Program-made: the position numbers and the translations under genes
The notes under the pieces: generated by a model
What the model was told of the DNA's origin: nothing
Databases searched by the model: none
What the model saw: only the letters and a program-made list of their open reading frames with translations
Shown: positions 44,976 through 51,226 of the stretch, in pieces
Layout: the number at the start of each line of letters is the position of its first letter
How positions within the stretch are numbered: the stretch's first letter is position 1
Origin: Gammaproteobacteria bacterium
GTDB lineage: Bacteria > Pseudomonadota > Gammaproteobacteria > SZUA-152
Reading direction: 5' to 3'
Assembly (NCBI GenBank): GCA_029882975.1
Contig: JAOUJW010000006.1
Location: forward strand, 62,001 to 126,000
DNA length: 64,000 bases

Positions 44976-46055
44976 TTAGAAACGAATGTGAGTAGACGCG
45001 TTCAGAGAGTTACGCGCACCGCGCCAGTTATCAACGTGGAACTTGGTGAACGGCAGTTCAGTCAGTTCGAAGAAACGCGGCCAACCGATACGTTCGACCC
45101 AGTCACCCACACGTTCCCAATCCTTGGCGTCTTCTTTGTAAACGCGCAGGATGGTTTTAACGATTTCAGCCGCTTCGGGCCAGCGCGGTGGATTGTTGGG
45201 GATGCCGGCGGCAACCAATTTGTGGAACATAGGTTTGGAACGGGCATTGGAGTGCTTGCCGCCAACCCAGATGGCCAATTTGGTGTGGTCCGGATCGTTG
45301 ATCTGCATGGGTGGGCAGGGAGGAAAACAAGCGCCGCAACAGATACATTTTTTCTCATCCACTTCCAGGCTGGGTTTGCCGTTAACCATGGCGGGGCGAA
45401 TAGCCGCGACCGGGCAACGGGCCACAACGGAGGGACGTTCACACACGTTAGCCACCAGGTCATGATTGATTTTCGGTGGTTTGGTGTGTTGTACATTGAT
45501 GGCGATATCACCTTGACCACCGCAGTTGATTTGGCAGCAGGAAGTGGTGATGTGGACGCGATTGGGCATGCGCTCATTAACGAATTCGTCGTACAGTTCA
45601 TCCATCAAAGATTTCACCACGCCGGAAGCATCGGTACCCGGAATATCGCAGTGTAACCAGCCTTGAGTGTGGGAGATCATAGTCACTGAGTTTCCGGTGC
45701 CCCCAATGGGATAGCCGGCATCGGTCAGGGCTTGGATCAAAGGCTCCACTTTGGCTTCTTCAGTAACCATGATTTCCATGTTACTGCGAATGGTGAAGCG
45801 AACATAACCATCGGCGTATTGATCAATAATGTCACACAGCAGATTGATTTCGTAGGGGCCTAATTGTCGTTGTGTACCCACACGAATGGACCATACTTGG
45901 TCGCCGCTTTTCGCCACGTGGCGCAGTACGCCGGGACGGGGGCGGTCATGGTAGGCCCAATTGCCGTAGTTCTTGATAAAAATGGGATGCATGTATTGGA
46001 ACGCATCTGGAACCCCGCTTTCAATGGGGTGACGTGGTTGCGCCTTTTCGCTCAT
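44976..46055 (-). CDS. dsrB: DsrB, sulfite reductase beta subunit
   Basis: The 359-residue subunit pairs with DsrA in the alpha2-beta2 siroheme enzyme that here would oxidise sulfur to sulfite. It has the siroheme/[4Fe-4S] motifs TTSCCQINCGGQGDIA and ERPSVVARCPVAAIRP and a ferredoxin domain (CICCGACFPPCPPM). The substrate-channel region YVRFTIRSNMEIMV is present. A hairpin lies in the gap between dsrA and dsrB. Confidence 0.97.
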   Translation of the reverse strand: MSEKAQPRHPIESGVPDAFQYMHPIFIKNYGNWAYHDRPRPGVLRHVAKSGDQVWSIRVGTQRQLGPYEINLLCDIIDQYADGYVRFTIRSNMEIMVTEEAKVEPLIQALTDAGYPIGGTGNSVTMISHTQGWLHCDIPGTDASGVVKSLMDELYDEFVNERMPNRVHITTSCCQINCGGQGDIAINVQHTKPPKINHDLVANVCERPSVVARCPVAAIRPAMVNGKPSLEVDEKKCICCGACFPPCPPMQINDPDHTKLAIWVGGKHSNARSKPMFHKLVAAGIPNNPPRWPEAAEIVKTILRVYKEDAKDWERVGDWVERIGWPRFFELTELPFTKFHVDNWRGARNSLNASTHIRF

Positions 46056-46095
46056 TGTATTTAAACCTCCAAGGTTAAATGTCTTATTTGTTTGT

Positions 46096-46115
46096 CCCCG
46101 CCCGGAAGGGCGGGG
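46096..46115 (-). promoter_or_regulatory. Intercistronic hairpin between dsrA and dsrB
   Basis: CCCCGCCC and GGGCGGGG form a perfect 8-bp GC stem with a 4-base loop. The minus-strand sequence after it (ACAAACAAATAAG) has no T run. It lies in the 86-base gap between dsrA and dsrB and may be an RNA stability or processing element. Confidence 0.55.
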
Positions 46116-46141
46116 CGCAGCGTGTTATCTCGTTTGAGGTT

Positions 46142-47446
46142 TTAACCGGCTGCTTTACGTTCTTTCCATTTCTCGGCTTCTTCGTCCCACTTGTCCATAC
46201 GCACATAGTTACTGATGCGTGGGTTGTTGATCATGTTGGGATCGATATCCAGATCCAGACCTTCGAGGAAGTTCACCAGGCCGATACGGTCGATGGTTTC
46301 ACCTACTCGCTCGTGTTCCAGTGCATTTTCCGCCCAAAAATCGATCATTTCTTCAGCCAACTCAACCAGGCCTTCGTAATCCTCTTCGGTTTCCAATTTC
46401 ATGAAAGGAATCACCACGGTGCCCATGGTGTCACCGATTTTCAGAGTACGTTTACCGCCCACCAGAATGGTGACGCCTTTGTCATTACCTGGAGACAGAG
46501 CTTTGTTCATAACGTTGAGGCAGTGCATACAACGTACGCAGTTGCGGTTGTCCACATCCAGAGTGTCATCATCGTTGAGAGACAGCGCATTGGTGGGGCA
46601 GTTGTTAATCACACTGTCGATTACATATTTGCGGCCTTTTTCAGCAACAAATTTTTTCACTTCAGCTTGATCCACTTGCATGTCATCGCGCCAGGTTCCG
46701 ATCACGGAAAAGTCAGAGCGTTGGATGGAGTTCATGCAGTCATTGGGACAACCGGAAACTTTGAATTTGAATTTGTAAGGTAATGCGGGGCGGTGCATAT
46801 CGTCGAGGAAGTTATTGACCAACAGACGATGGATCTTTTGCTCATTGGCGCAAGACTGTTCGCAACGAGCGGCACCAATACAAGACATACCGGTACGAAC
46901 ACAAGGACCGGCACCGCCTAAGTCCCAGCCGTAGTCATTGATTTCATCAAAGAAGTGCTGGGTGTTGGCAGTGGTGGTTCCAATGAACATAATGTTGCCG
47001 GTTTGGCCATGGAAGGCGATCAGACCGGAACCGTATTTGTTCCAGGATTCAGACAGCTGACGCAGCATGCCGGTAGAGTAATGGTTACCTGCGGGAGGTT
47101 GAATACGCAGGGTATGGAATTCTTTGGATTCGGGGAACATGGCTTTGCCATCGTCGCCCATCAGTTCGGTGAAGCGGGGGATGATGCCACCACCGTAACC
47201 GAACACACTCACCGTGCCACCTTTCCAGTAACCCAGTCGGGTCTTGTAGGAGTGTTCCAGCTGACCCAGCAGGTCAATCATCATGTTGTTGTCATTGGCG
47301 ATACGCTTGAGGCCGGTAACAAAACTTGGCCATGGGCCTGATTCCAGCTCATCCAGCATGGGGGTGTTATGAAACGGTTTACTGGAAGTTTTTTCCTTGG
47401 GTAAGTAAGTGTGATGTTTTTCCGGGTTCTTCGGTGTTTGTGCCAT
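46142..47446 (-). CDS. dsrA: DsrA, sulfite reductase alpha subunit (oxidative type)
   Basis: The 434-residue subunit has the siroheme-binding motif CVRTGMSCIGAARCEQSCANEQ (in parts) and SGCPNDCMNSIQRSDFSVIG, and a ferredoxin insertion with CPTNALSL and NCVRCMHCLNVM. The gene context (dsrEFH, dsrL, dsrN, dsrR) indicates the reverse, sulfur-oxidising enzyme. GAGGAG precedes the ATG. It is the first gene of the long minus-strand operon. Its leader contains three small stem-loops (47488-47506, 47518-47536, 47581-47598). Confidence 0.97.
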   Translation of the reverse strand: MAQTPKNPEKHHTYLPKEKTSSKPFHNTPMLDELESGPWPSFVTGLKRIANDNNMMIDLLGQLEHSYKTRLGYWKGGTVSVFGYGGGIIPRFTELMGDDGKAMFPESKEFHTLRIQPPAGNHYSTGMLRQLSESWNKYGSGLIAFHGQTGNIMFIGTTTANTQHFFDEINDYGWDLGGAGPCVRTGMSCIGAARCEQSCANEQKIHRLLVNNFLDDMHRPALPYKFKFKVSGCPNDCMNSIQRSDFSVIGTWRDDMQVDQAEVKKFVAEKGRKYVIDSVINNCPTNALSLNDDDTLDVDNRNCVRCMHCLNVMNKALSPGNDKGVTILVGGKRTLKIGDTMGTVVIPFMKLETEEDYEGLVELAEEMIDFWAENALEHERVGETIDRIGLVNFLEGLDLDIDPNMINNPRISNYVRMDKWDEEAEKWKERKAAG

Positions 47447-48020
47447 TGCCCATTTCTCCTCGTTATGAATTCAGATTCATTTCAAGTGGTACGTCGGTTA
47501 CGTACCGGTAATCGTATTCCGGCATGCTGCGCCGGATCCAAAAATGTCTGTTGTCGGTCGCTTACAGTCGAGCCGCAAATTCTCTTGATTTTAAGAGAGA
47601 CACCTCGATGTGCAAAGAGACCATAAGGGTTAGAAGGTCTCGCACCGTTCTATCTCTAAAGTGATATTAAGGATTAAAAGCTCGCTTTTTGCGCAATATC
47701 ACTTCATGTTTAACAAGCTGTTTACAAACCGCTTGTGTAATTGTGTTGTTCATTAATTAACCTTAATTCCAGGCTCTTCTATTAGCGTCTAAAAGGGGTG
47801 GTCTATCCCTTATGCGATGTTGTGAGTCATCGGATTTGTCGCCATAGTACCACCTGTACTAAATGCGTGGTTATTAATAGCAGTTTTGCAATTACATTAC
47901 AACATATTAATATGGTAATTTGCTAAACTCAAAAGGACCATCCGATGCTGTATCGGATGGAACGTAGAACTTTAAAGACCGAGAATGTGATTTTTTCTAT
48001 AAAATAGCCTGTTTAAGTTT
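47447..48020. promoter_or_regulatory. Divergent control region between dsrA and the Cas6-like operon
   Basis: No gene lies in these 574 bases. From left to right there are three inverted repeats near dsrA (GGTACGT/ACGTACC 47488-47506; TCCGGC/GCCGGA 47518-47536; TCTCTT/AAGAGA 47581-47598). There is a widely spaced perfect 10-base inverted repeat AAGTGATATT (47659-47668) and AATATCACTT (47695-47704), and ACAAGC/GCTTGT at 47713-47736. A 12-base palindrome CATATTAATATG lies at 47903-47914. A possible plus-strand promoter is TTGCAA (47886-47891), 16 bases, TAATAT (47908-47913). The palindrome overlaps that -10, which suggests an operator. Confidence 0.6.
47938..47960 (+). promoter_or_regulatory. 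Leader hairpin of the Cas6-like operon
   Basis: CCATCCGAT (47938-47946) and ATCGGATGG (47952-47960) form a perfect 9-bp stem with the 5-base loop GCTGT. It lies about 60 bases before the first ATG and about 25 bases after the proposed -10, so it should be near the start of the mRNA. No T run follows (AACGTAGAAC). Size and shape resemble the hairpins that Cas6 proteins bind in CRISPR repeats, but no repeat array is present. Confidence 0.5.
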
Positions 48021-48965
48021 ATGAAAGCCTTGCAAAAAAAGTCTTACGGTTGCCATCGCAGTCCGTTCCACCCTGATCATCAGGCCTTGTACCGGCAATG
48101 GCGTGAGGAGAAGCTGCAGGCCTATCCCCGCAACGTTGCTGAGCTCATTGTGCCTTTGAAGGACTTTATAAGTCCCAAATCCTTGGAAAAACAAGCCTTG
48201 TTGGAGCTTTGTCGAAAAACCAATATGGCTGTATATAGTTGCGAAAAACAACAGGATATCAACAAGGACTCGGTGCGGCATTTCTGCGCCCGCTTTGGTT
48301 TACAACGCCTGGACCATAATTTATGTTCCGATAATGATGGTATCTCCGCGCTACAGGTAATGCCCGGAGGTACTCATGCTGAATATATTCCGTACAGTAA
48401 TCACGCCATCAACTGGCATACTGACGGTTACTATAATGCGCCGCAGCAGTGGATCCGGGGTATGGTGTTGCATTGTGTTCAACCGGCTCAGGAAGGTGGG
48501 ATCAATGAGTTAATGGACCCGGAGATGGCCTACTTACTGTTACGTGATATGAATCCCGATTATATTGTGGCATTAATGCAGGAGGATGCCATGAGTATCC
48601 CGGCTAATGTGCAAAATGGTGTGGAAATCCGGCCACGACAGACCGGGCCGGTTTTTTCCATTAGCGAATCCGGCGATCTGCACATGCGTTACACGGCGCG
48701 CACACGCTCTATCGAATGGAAAGAGGATGAAGCCACCCGCCAGGCAGTCCGTGCCCTTGAGCAAATACTGCGGGAGGACTCACCGTTTAAGTTTCAGGTG
48801 CGACTGCAGGCCGGGCAGGGTTTGTTGTCAAACAACATTTTGCACACACGAAGTTGTTTTACTGATGACCCGGATAATAAACGCTTGATGTTCAGGGCCA
48901 GGTTTTACGATCGAATCCAAGGAAGCGGTATTGATTCTTTGTGTTTCAGCCCAAATATGACATAG
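48021..48965 (+). CDS. TauD-type Fe(II)/2-oxoglutarate oxygenase
   Basis: The 314-residue protein belongs to the TauD/TfdA superfamily. The metal triad is visible: H133 and D135 in NWHTDGYYN and H275 in NNILHTRSCF. R288 or R292 (KRLMFRARFYDR) is likely to bind 2-oxoglutarate. The family includes taurine dioxygenase (releases sulfite) and gamma-butyrobetaine hydroxylase. The substrate here is unknown; the placement with a DsrC paralogue next to dsr suggests a sulfur compound or a protein/RNA target. It is the first of five same-strand genes. The N-terminal 100 residues are more divergent than the core. Confidence 0.85.
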   Translation: MKALQKKSYGCHRSPFHPDHQALYRQWREEKLQAYPRNVAELIVPLKDFISPKSLEKQALLELCRKTNMAVYSCEKQQDINKDSVRHFCARFGLQRLDHNLCSDNDGISALQVMPGGTHAEYIPYSNHAINWHTDGYYNAPQQWIRGMVLHCVQPAQEGGINELMDPEMAYLLLRDMNPDYIVALMQEDAMSIPANVQNGVEIRPRQTGPVFSISESGDLHMRYTARTRSIEWKEDEATRQAVRALEQILREDSPFKFQVRLQAGQGLLSNNILHTRSCFTDDPDNKRLMFRARFYDRIQGSGIDSLCFSPNMT

Positions 48966-49005
48966 GTATTGATCAGGAACAAACGCAAGGTCTTAGGAGA
49001 CCGAT

Positions 49006-49233
49006 ATGTTATATCTCAGTGAAGTTTTGATTCAGAATCCGGATTTGGAATCCTTCGAACAATTGTTAGAAATCGTGCAACAAAGAGCACAGGGCGAAGT
49101 CCACTTGAAAATTGATATCAAGCCCAATTATCCGGATACCCCCGCCAACTGGGAGGACCGAATTGAAGGTGCATTTTCCGGTGTATATTCCATGTTTGAT
49201 CCGAAGAAGATCAAAACGGAAGATGATTTTTAG
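49006..49233 (+). CDS. Uncharacterised 75-residue acidic protein
   Basis: The ATG at 49006 follows the ribosome site TAGGAGA, which lies in the loop and arm of a small hairpin (GGTCT/AGACC, 48989-49002). The protein is acidic and mixed alpha/beta (MLYLSEVLIQNPDLESFEQ; GEVHLKIDIKPNYPDTPANW; SMFDPKKIKTEDDF). No family is recognised and it has no Cys. Its place between the oxygenase and the helical protein, with gaps of 40 and 54 bases, puts it in the operon. Confidence 0.75.
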   Translation: MLYLSEVLIQNPDLESFEQLLEIVQQRAQGEVHLKIDIKPNYPDTPANWEDRIEGAFSGVYSMFDPKKIKTEDDF

Positions 49234-49287
49234 GTATCGAGCGTTCGCCATAAAGTTATTTTAAGAAGTTTACGATAAAGGGTCACT

Positions 49288-50004
49288 ATGAAGTTTTTGG
49301 ATTCCAATGACGGTTTGATTGATGCTGACAGTGCTGATGATGCGGCAGTGTCCCTGGAAAAACTCAAGGCGCGCCTGGCGGATTTGCTCCAGCAGGTAAA
49401 AAATCTGCCGCAGAGTGAAAGTCAGGAAAACCAGTTGCAACGGGCACAATTACAGCTACAGTGCGGCGGCATTCTGGTAGACCTGGAAAGAGGCGAGGAA
49501 GCTTTTGAGATTGCGCGAGAGGCTTTTGATACCTATGCTGCTTTGGCTGAGTGGGACGGTGCGGTACAGTGTTGTGATGTGATGTTCCAAGCGGATCAGC
49601 CCGATTCGCTGGCTGCATTGGGGCAGGGGGTATGGTTGGCGGTAACCTTTCCCATTAACCCGGATATTACGGTGAATATGTTAAATCATATCGTAGATGA
49701 AACGCCCGCGGACTCCGACGGTGCTGCCGTAGCTGCTGCTGTGGCCAAATACGTGGTGGATGTGCGTGCCAAGGGTAAATCTCATGAGAACCTGTCCTTT
49801 TTTACCAATAATATGCTGGGTGGTGTGGCGCGACGCCATAGCGATGTGAATACCCAGGAACAGTTTGATTACTGGATTGAAAAGTTGGAATTGAATGACC
49901 CGGCAAAATTCCTTCCCCGCTTGCGTAACGTCGTGGATGTGATGGTGCAAGAGGATTGGTGGGTAGATCGAGAAGCCATTTGGGCTTCTCTACCGGATCA
50001 GTGA
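49288..50004 (+). CDS. Uncharacterised helical (TPR-like) protein
   Basis: The 238-residue protein is acidic and mainly helical. A central stretch (GGILVDLERGEEAFEIAREAFDTY; LAEWDGAVQCCDVMFQADQPDSLAALGQGVW, in parts) resembles helix-turn-helix repeats such as TPR. The second half (VAAAVAKYVVDVRAKGKSHENLSFF; FLPRLRNVVDVMVQEDWWVDREAIW) is not recognised. No signal peptide is seen, so it is cytoplasmic. It lies directly before the Cas6-like gene (30-base gap) and may scaffold it or other proteins of the operon. Confidence 0.75.
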   Translation: MKFLDSNDGLIDADSADDAAVSLEKLKARLADLLQQVKNLPQSESQENQLQRAQLQLQCGGILVDLERGEEAFEIAREAFDTYAALAEWDGAVQCCDVMFQADQPDSLAALGQGVWLAVTFPINPDITVNMLNHIVDETPADSDGAAVAAAVAKYVVDVRAKGKSHENLSFFTNNMLGGVARRHSDVNTQEQFDYWIEKLELNDPAKFLPRLRNVVDVMVQEDWWVDREAIWASLPDQ

Positions 50005-50034
50005 AGTGAAAGCAGCTGAATAGGAATAATTCGA

Positions 50035-50715
50035 ATGTTTTGGGAAGAGGAAAAACCTGAAGTCGAAGTGAGTGTGCCGGACGATGTGGTGGATTTGGTT
50101 TTTTCCATCGCCTGCCGCAGTCTGCCGGTTGATCATGCCTATGAGCTGTCCCAAGCTATCCAGCAGTACTTGCCCTGGTTTAAAGAAGAAGCGCAGGCAG
50201 CGCTGCACACTATTCACGTAGCTGCCAGCAGCAACGGTTGGATACGCCCGGAAAATCCCGATGACGTACTTTACCCTTCACGACGCACCAAGATGATTGT
50301 GCGCATACCCAAACATCGAATAGAAGCGACCAAAGCATTGTGTGGCAAAACACTTGATATCGCCCACAACTCCTTGCAAGTCAAATCGGCCAGTTTGAAA
50401 CCGCTTAGCGATCTCACCACTTTGTTTTCCCGCTATATCGTTTGTGACGCTCAAGACAGTGAAATGGACTTTTTAATGCGGGTTAAAACGCAGCTAAATG
50501 AGATGAACATCAAGCCAAAGAAAATGCTGTGTGGTACGCAGAATTCTTTGCGCACACCCGGTGCGCTTCTAAATGCCCGCAGTCTGATGTTGGCAGAACT
50601 GGAGCTCAAAGAGTCCATCATACTGCAGCAAAACGGCCTCGGGCCGTATTTGGCCATGGGGTGCGGTATATTTATACCCCATAAAGATATTCGTAATTTG
50701 GGAGACGACGATTGA
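50035..50715 (+). CDS. Cas6/Cmx6-like RNA endonuclease homologue
   Basis: The 226-residue protein matches, from memory, the pattern of the Cas6 variant of type I-MYXAN systems (Cmx6). It has DVVDLVFSIACRSLPVDHAYEL with H34, then MIVRIPKHRIEATKALCGKTLDIAHNSLQV, LKPLSDLTTLFSRYIV, and the C-terminal glycine-rich signature NGLGPYLAMGCGIFIPHK (G201-G211). Cas6 proteins have a ferredoxin-like RAMP fold and cut CRISPR precursor RNA at hairpins. No CRISPR array or other cas gene is in the window. Here it is fourth in an operon beside dsr and is followed by a DsrC paralogue. Either it processes another RNA, or it only binds RNA. Confidence 0.72.
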   Translation: MFWEEEKPEVEVSVPDDVVDLVFSIACRSLPVDHAYELSQAIQQYLPWFKEEAQAALHTIHVAASSNGWIRPENPDDVLYPSRRTKMIVRIPKHRIEATKALCGKTLDIAHNSLQVKSASLKPLSDLTTLFSRYIVCDAQDSEMDFLMRVKTQLNEMNIKPKKMLCGTQNSLRTPGALLNARSLMLAELELKESIILQQNGLGPYLAMGCGIFIPHKDIRNLGDDD

Positions 50716-50746
50716 GTGTCTCCATAACCCTTTGGGTAAAAGCAAA

Positions 50747-50769
50747 GGATCTGTCCTTAAGACAGTTCC
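50747..50769 (+). promoter_or_regulatory. Hairpin between the Cas6-like gene and the DsrC-like gene
   Basis: GGATCTGTC (50747-50755) and GACAGTTCC (50761-50769) form a 9-position stem with one T:T mismatch and a 5-base loop. A smaller repeat (ACCC TTT GGGT) lies just before it. There is no T run, so it would not terminate. It lies 33 bases before the DsrC-like ATG. Confidence 0.45.
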
Positions 50770-50802
50770 GATAATCTTTAAGTTAAATTGAAGGAGGTAA
50801 AT

Positions 50803-51141
50803 ATGTCACTGGAGTTCAATGGTAAAACCATCGCCACCAATGCCGGGGGATATCTGGAGGAAGCGGAAGATTGGTCCGAAGATCTGGCCACGTTTATGGC
50901 AGAGCAGGAAGGTCTGGAACTGACGCAAAAACATTGGGATCTCATCAATTATTTGCGCGATGAGTTTTTCAGCAACAATGGAAACCAGCCCAATACTCGA
51001 AACATTGTTAAAGCCATGTCTGCCAAGTGGGACGAAAAAATCGCCCAGAAAGACGTGTATGATCTGTTCCCTAAGGATCCCAGCAAGCAGGGTGGACGCA
51101 TTGCCGGTCTGCCGGAATCTCGTCGCAAAGGCGGTTATTGA
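50803..51141 (+). CDS. DsrC-family protein lacking both redox cysteines (RspA-like)
   Basis: The ATG at 50803, preceded by AAGGAGG, gives 112 residues. The DsrC/TusE fold is clear (LEFNGKTIATNAGGYLEEAEDWSEDLA; LTQKHWDLINYLRDEFF; DLFPKDPSKQGGRIAGLPESRRKGGY). The Cys equivalent to C98 is Gly (KQGGRIAG) and the terminal Cys is lost (ends KGGY), so it cannot carry sulfur as DsrC does. DsrC-like proteins without these Cys have been described as a regulatory class. It could compete with DsrC for partners such as DsrAB, DsrK or DsrEFH. Confidence 0.88.
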   Translation: MSLEFNGKTIATNAGGYLEEAEDWSEDLATFMAEQEGLELTQKHWDLINYLRDEFFSNNGNQPNTRNIVKAMSAKWDEKIAQKDVYDLFPKDPSKQGGRIAGLPESRRKGGY

Positions 51142-51147
51142 GTTCTT

Positions 51148-51191
51148 CCGGCTGCCGGGCTCCTGCTCTAACCGCAAAGCCCGGTTGCCGG
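51148..51191. terminator. Bidirectional hairpin between convergent genes
   Basis: CCGGCTGCCGGGCT (51148-51161) pairs with AGCCCGGTTGCCGG (51178-51191), 12 pairs with a 2-base internal mismatch and a 16-base loop. It sits between the end of the DsrC-like gene and the end of the hybrid kinase gene. There is no strong T run on either side. Confidence 0.5.
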
Positions 51192-51198
51192 TTCTGAC

Positions 51199-51226
51199 TA
51201 TCTAAGCCTAAGTATCTAAGCCTAAG
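51199..51226. repeat. 14-bp tandem duplication at the stop codon of the hybrid kinase
   Basis: TATCTAAGCCTAAG occurs twice in direct succession (51199-51212 and 51213-51226). The right-hand copy contains the stop codon (minus-strand TAG, 51222-51224) of the hybrid kinase. Confidence 0.85.

Noticed and set aside
46079-46783. 234-codon plus-strand open frame opposite dsrA
   Set aside because: It mirrors the dsrA coding strand; DsrA motifs are clear on the minus strand.
48000-51200. CRISPR array near the Cas6-like gene
   Set aside because: No regularly spaced direct repeats of 25-40 bases were seen here or elsewhere in the window, and no cas1, cas2, cas3 or effector genes are present.
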